Assembly (NCBI GenBank): GCA_014529385.2
Contig: CM043967.1
Location: 134,013,182-134,077,181 of the forward strand
Source: Adiantum capillus-veneris
Lineage: Eukaryota; Streptophyta; Polypodiopsida; Polypodiales; Pteridaceae
Length of the DNA stretch: 64,000 nucleotides
Direction: 5' to 3'
Positions 55,410 through 64,000 of this stretch are shown piece after piece. Each line of letters starts with the position of its first letter. The first letter of the stretch is position 1. A program made the translations under genes and the position numbers. The notes under the pieces were generated by a model that searched no databases, was not told the DNA's origin, and worked only from the letters and a program-made list of their open reading frames with translations.

Positions 55410-55760
55410 CCCACAAATATAGGCTTTGACCAATAAAGACATGATTATAACCCGGTCGTCCTGATCTTCGTGCGCCTCTAGACCGCGGTGTGCGGGGATC
55501 AGGCATGACTAGAGAATGTGAGGTAGTTTACACTGTGGAGACGAAGAAGCGCGTCCAAAATGAACATGTGGGCAAATCAAACCGTTTACATGGATTGTCA
55601 TGTAGACGTGTGTGTGCACATGTGTCGCATCCACAAATATAAGCTTTGACCAATAAAGACATAATTATAACCCGGTGGTCCTGATCTCCGTGCACCTCTA
55701 GACCAAGGTGTGCGAGGATTGGGCATGACTAGAGATTGTGAGGTAGTTTACACTGTCTAT
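55409..55760 (+). promoter_or_regulatory. duplicated conserved upstream block of CACTA W
   Basis: Two direct copies about 217 bp apart of cccacaaatata, gctttgaccaataaagaca, ataacccggt-gtcctgatct and gactagag-ttgtgaggtag. Each contains the cctctagacc hairpin; arm changes mostly keep pairing through G-T partners. Confidence 0.65.
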
Positions 55761-58700
55761 AGATACAAGGTTAAAGAGGTTCTATGCTCCTTACAACTTT
55801 AGATTACTGTGCTCCTTAATGTTAATTTATTGTATCATCAACATATCAATTATGGACGATAGGATGGCGTGTCCTTGTGTGCGATGCAAGCACCAAATCT
55901 TTCAAGAACAAAAGATATGTGAACAGCACATACGCAACAACGGTTGCTTCCCTATAGAGCAACTAAAAGACCCGTGTTTTCAATCTCATGGTCAGGAGGC
56001 AGTCGATCAACCCCCACAAATAAATATTGTTCCAACTTCATCACAAAGAAGACGAATGTCAAATGAACCACCACGAGTGGAGTCTACCCCACCAACAGAG
56101 AATGCCGCAATCCAAGAAGCTGAGATGGATCAAATGTTCGATGTGTTTTTCGATATGGATTCGGTTATTGAAAACCAACGTGGAGAAAACATTGAAAGAA
56201 ACAATTTGAATCAACCTCAGTCATCACGTCCACACTCACCACATGAGAGCGACGTTGAGCCAGAAGGTGAGATGATGCAAACCAATAATTGTGGCTTTTG
56301 ATGTGTTGATGTATTGACAGGTTGCTCAATGAGCAAATTTTGTCAGAAGGCAATCACATGGCCCGTACCAAAATGCTGCCAAAACGTTTCTTACCAACTT
56401 TGGCATGGATTATCATAAAATCCATGCGTGTCCTAAGGATTGTATACTCTTTTGAAATGAGTACTCAGATCACGTACAGTGTCCCAAGTGTGGATCAAAC
56501 AGGTATAGAGAGGATACACAAGGCAAATCTATCCATGCAAAGGTTTTGAGACACTTTCCTATCATTCCAAGAATAAAGAGCATTTTCAGGAGTGAGCAAG
56601 TCTATAGAATCTTTAATGTCATGGCATACCAACACTAGATCCACGGATGATGTGATGCGGGTGCCTGCTGACTCTCTTGCATGGAAGCACATAGAAGAAC
56701 AATGGCCTACATTTACGGAAGAGCCTCGTTCACCCTATTTTGGGTTAGCAATGGATGGAGTAAACCCATTTGGATTACGCAGTTCATCATGGAGCACATG
56801 GCCTATTTTCTTAGTGAATTATAATCTTCCTCACAGTTCACCATGGAGCACATGGCCTATTTTCTTAGTGAATTATAATCTTCCTCCATGGCTGGCTATC
56901 AACAAGGGCCATTTGTTACTATCACTCATTGTCCCAGGAAAGTACAAGGCAAAGAACATGGACGTCTATCTGGCACCACTTATATAAGAGATTCAAATAT
57001 TGTGGACAGGGATTGATGTGGTTGACATGTCCCAACCGATTGGATGACGATATGCCCATGTGCAAGGCATTCTCATGTGGACCATGGACAATTGGCCAGG
57101 TTTTGGTGAGTGTTCAGGTTAGTATCATGAAACCTTCACCTATATACAAATATTAGTCATCGCTAATTGTGCCCTGCTATTTTGTTTCTTTACTGTCTCT
57201 AGGCTTGACCTACTATGGCAATCATGCATGTCCAAAATGTGGTCCTTGACTTGGCTTTTGCCGCTCTGATTACCTAGGCAAGACAGTCTACAAAGAGCAT
57301 GGTTGATTTTTGCATGAAGCACATGAGCTACGTGGACCAAACATATGTATACACGACATGAATCCACTAAAGGCGAGTGATTGGAAGAACATGTTGCTAC
57401 AACGTGGAGATTTTAACCCACCCGACATGAAGAGACTATCTATTTTTCATGAACTCCCGTACTAAAGTGATTTGATTATCAATCATTTGCTCGACCCAAT
57501 GCACAGTTTTAATAATGTGGGAGAGATCATATGGAAGACCATTATTGGAAAAAGGGAGAGCAAAGCTCAAAGAGATGACCTATAGACTGTGGGTCGAATG
57601 CAAGAGATGTGGCCTCGACTTAAACCCAATGGAGTGTTTGCTATTCCAAAAGGTCCGTCGGTTTTGAGTCGTACAGAGGAGCAACAAGTGAAGAAGACCA
57701 TATCTTCTTTCCAGACTCCTACAGGGTGGATGCGATGTTTGAAAGAGTCTTTCACTAGAGATGACAATCTTAGTGTTCTTAATTTGCATAATTGGCACAA
57801 TTTTTTACAGTTTATCTTACCAATTGACATAAAAGATTTTCTGACAGATGACATTAGATGTACAATTTATAAAATTAGTGAGCTAGTGCGTTGGATCTCA
57901 TCAAAAGAGATAAGAAAAGAGAGCATAGATGCAACTCGCTTAAATGCAATCGAAGCAGTGTATGGTGAAGAAGTATTTTTCAACTAACATTCTTACCATC
58001 CAAATTCATTTACTTGTGCATGTGGTCAATGAAGTTGCAATCGCTGGAATAGTCAATAGCAGATGGATGTTCTTCTTGGAGAGATTCATGAAGACTTTAA
58101 AAGGGTTCGTTCATCAAAGAGCTTGTACTAAGGGTAGCATGTCTAAAGGATGGCTTGTACAAGAGTCTCTAGTTTTCATTAGTCTCCTACCGATCGATGG
58201 TTAGATGCATCAATTTTGGAGGCAAAGCATATTGGAGTGTCCATTACTAAAGAAGAAGAGGATATGTCAAGGGGTTGCGACTGGCATGTAAATATTTTTA
58301 CAACTTTTTATAAATCCATATGGCCTACATTGCTTTAGTAATATTAAAACTATGTAATTTATGTGCTTGTAGTATTAAAAATATGGAGCTTTGTGGTCCC
58401 ATGGGAGACACTTTAGAGTGCAGCGGATAGACGAACAAAGGGAGACCTTCAATAGTGGGGTTAGTGCAAGCTTCATCCAAGAAAGTCGGCCTAGTGGCAG
58501 AGGATGAAAACACACAGATTGGTCACCTTGATTACTTTGGTTACATCCAAGACATCTTGAAGATTAGCTTCAAAAAGTTTGATACTTTTATCTTTGATGT
58601 CAAGTGGTTCAGAGTTATTACTAGTGGACCTAATGCAATTGTACGCAAAGATAAAAGTGGATTAAGTCAGGTGAACTCCACGCAGGTGTGGACATATGCT

Positions 58701-59215
58701 CGGGATACATTTGTACTTCCGCACCATTGTGAAAAAGTCGTGTTCACAATAGATCCAATATGGAATGAGAAGGATGAATAAAACTTGTCTAAACCACGTT
58801 GGCTGTTTGTCGTTCAAGTTGCTCCACATAGAATACAAGTGTGTGAAGGATTGGATATAGAGGTTGAACAGGTTCATGACCAAGGTGCACGGCAGATGGA
58901 TGAGGATTTGGAAGTAGAGGTCAGCGAGATTAGTAAATGCCAGATCCAGAACATCGAGATGACCTCTTAAATGCGGAGCTAAATGTGGAGAGAGATAATG
59001 AAGTGGAGTTTGATGATGAGGATGTGGATGTACAGATTGACATAGATATTTTTGGAGCATCAGCTCTTGTAGAAGATAAGAGAATGTCCAGATATTTTTT
59101 TTAGGATGTAATTTGTATTGAACACTTACAACATCAATTACTAGATATAGTGATTTGTGTTATAGTTTTGTTTTTATGTTATTTGTATTGTTTAAATGTT
59201 TTTATAGTGAGTTGA
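55410..59215 (+). mobile_element. CACTA element W fragment, diverged, plus strand
   Basis: It starts with two copies of the conserved CACTA upstream block (55409-55545, 55628-55760), then a degenerate transposase gene. No CACTACAAG ends or subterminal CGTCGCT repeats are visible, so both ends are missing or unrecognised. The protein differs clearly from X/Y/Z, indicating another subfamily. Confidence 0.75.
55852..58970 (+). pseudogene. TNP2-type transposase gene of CACTA W, heavily decayed
   Basis: ATG at 55852: Cys-rich N-terminal domain (MACPCVRCKHQIFQ), acidic linker to 56301. The Transposase_21 region follows in broken pieces: DSLAWKHIEEQWPTFTEEPR, FGLAMDGVNPFGLRSSSW (56592-56987), INHLLDPMHSFNNVGEIIW (about 57480), VKKTISSFQTPTGWM (57589-57987), LLVHVVNEVAIAGIVNSRWM (57944-58204). 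A DUF4216-like block follows (GHLDYFGYIQDILKISFKKF, 58455-58781), then an acidic tail (58785-58970). Stops interrupt it near 57250, 57306, 57464 and 57583, among others. A 54-bp in-frame tandem duplication lies at 56781-56888. Confidence 0.85.
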
Positions 59216-60038
<823 letters not shown>

Positions 60039-60061
60039 GCCACGTCTCCAAGTTCTTCAGG

Positions 60062-60698
<637 letters not shown>

Positions 60699-61282
60699 TT
60701 ACATTGGGCGGCCTTTGTGCCTTATTGGGCAGGCGGCCTCCAACCATACCCACTTGGGCGGCCATTCCCACTTGGTTGCCTTAGGGTGATCTAGCCAATT
60801 TATGAGGGCACCACATTGGACATGCATAGCGGCCAAAGCATTGCCAAGCAAAACAATTACGCGGCCTTCATGGGTTAAGTTGGGCGGCCTTTTGGTGGCC
60901 GGCTTCCTTTGTAAGGGCACCACATTTGGCATGCACGTGCTGCTTTTGTAAAAGCGCCACTCTGTTACAATATCGGGCAAGGCATTGGTAAGCATGACAT
61001 CTTTCCCTAGCAGCCCCCGTCGAGCAACCTCATCATGAAATCTGCTGCCCGTATCAAGAGACGGCCTTAAAAGAGATTCCACTCAATCATTAATTGTGCT
61101 CTCTGAAGTGCATCACATCCGGTATACATCTCAACCAAAGCAGTGCTACCTTGAGCACTTATTTTGTTGTATTGAAAACCCTTGGTGCTGCTCAAAGTTC
61201 CAAGATGGCACACCGTCCGAGCAGACCGGACTGGTACTGAAGCGGTCCGGGGCGGGCAACAAGAAGAGCAACCTCTAGACAC
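60699..61282 (-). pseudogene. PPR-like protein gene remnant
   Basis: Minus strand, several phases: QGSTALVEMYTGCDALQRAQ (about 61130-61190), FHDEVARRGLLGKDVMLTNA (about 60980-61040) and VIVLLGNALAAMHVQCGAL (about 60800-60860). These follow the pentatricopeptide pattern (G..D..L.NALV.MY.KCG.L..A). Spacing of about 150-180 bp between motifs suggests two or three PPR units. Intact PPR proteins bind organellar RNA. Stops and frame changes and the missing remainder make this a relic. The assignment rests on motif wording only. Confidence 0.45.

Positions 61283-64000
<2,718 letters not shown>

Overview
This window is nuclear DNA of a land plant and consists almost entirely of nested transposable elements. 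The evidence is plant-type Ty1/copia and Ty3/gypsy LTR retrotransposons primed by initiator-Met tRNA, CACTA (En/Spm) DNA transposons with CACTACAAG ends, a captured fragment of a plant HMA/HIPP-type metal-binding gene, and a decayed PPR-like gene. The PPR wording recalls non-seed vascular plants, but that is a weak impression. I found no intact host gene, rRNA, tRNA or CRISPR. Every coding region is transposon-derived and carries a stop, frameshift, deletion or truncation.

Left part (1-13.8 kb). The window opens inside a copia element (1-2953). It sits in the 5' LTR of a Tat-like gypsy element (visible 2954-9457) that kept gag, two RNase H domains and integrase but lost protease and the reverse-transcriptase core. 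A second copy of the same copia family (9853-13818, target duplication GGCAT) lies downstream, with a deletion from gag into integrase. From 13.8 to 16.5 kb is sequence without recognised genes, followed by a small reverse copia LTR fragment (16551-16827).

Middle (16.8-55.4 kb). A satellite of about 173-bp monomers (16828-18924) is interrupted after ...GATTAGG and resumes at 55122. Between lies one large composite insertion: a minus-strand gypsy element with LTRs near 18925-19778 and 54280-55121, its primer site at 54260-54277, and near-matching flanks TTAGG/TAAGG. Inside it are a second gypsy element on the plus strand (about 24.5-30.96 kb, itself split by a 1.9-kb insert), a 340-bp copied filler, and a minus-strand CACTA element Z (31300-53524). 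Z hosts three further insertions: CACTA X (31562-39685, plus strand, TSD TCA), CACTA Y (40291-44515, minus strand, TSD CAT) and copia C (45771-51295, minus strand, TSD TTATA). X and Y carry the captured HMA-gene fragment. Z holds a different unexplained segment in the corresponding place.

Right part (55.1-64 kb). Two satellite monomers (55122-55409) break at a hairpin tip onto a more diverged CACTA transposase pseudogene W (55410-59215). Then come long GA microsatellites, a PPR-like pseudogene on the minus strand (about 60.7-61.3 kb) and featureless non-coding DNA to the end.

Inferred order of events: the satellite came first; the minus-strand gypsy inserted into it; Z and gypsy B entered that; X, Y and copia C entered Z; one deletion with templated repair joined B to Z. 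The CACTA proteins (TNP2 transposase and a second Transposase_24-type protein) would act together on the subterminal CGTCGCT repeats, but none of the copies here looks able to make both intact.
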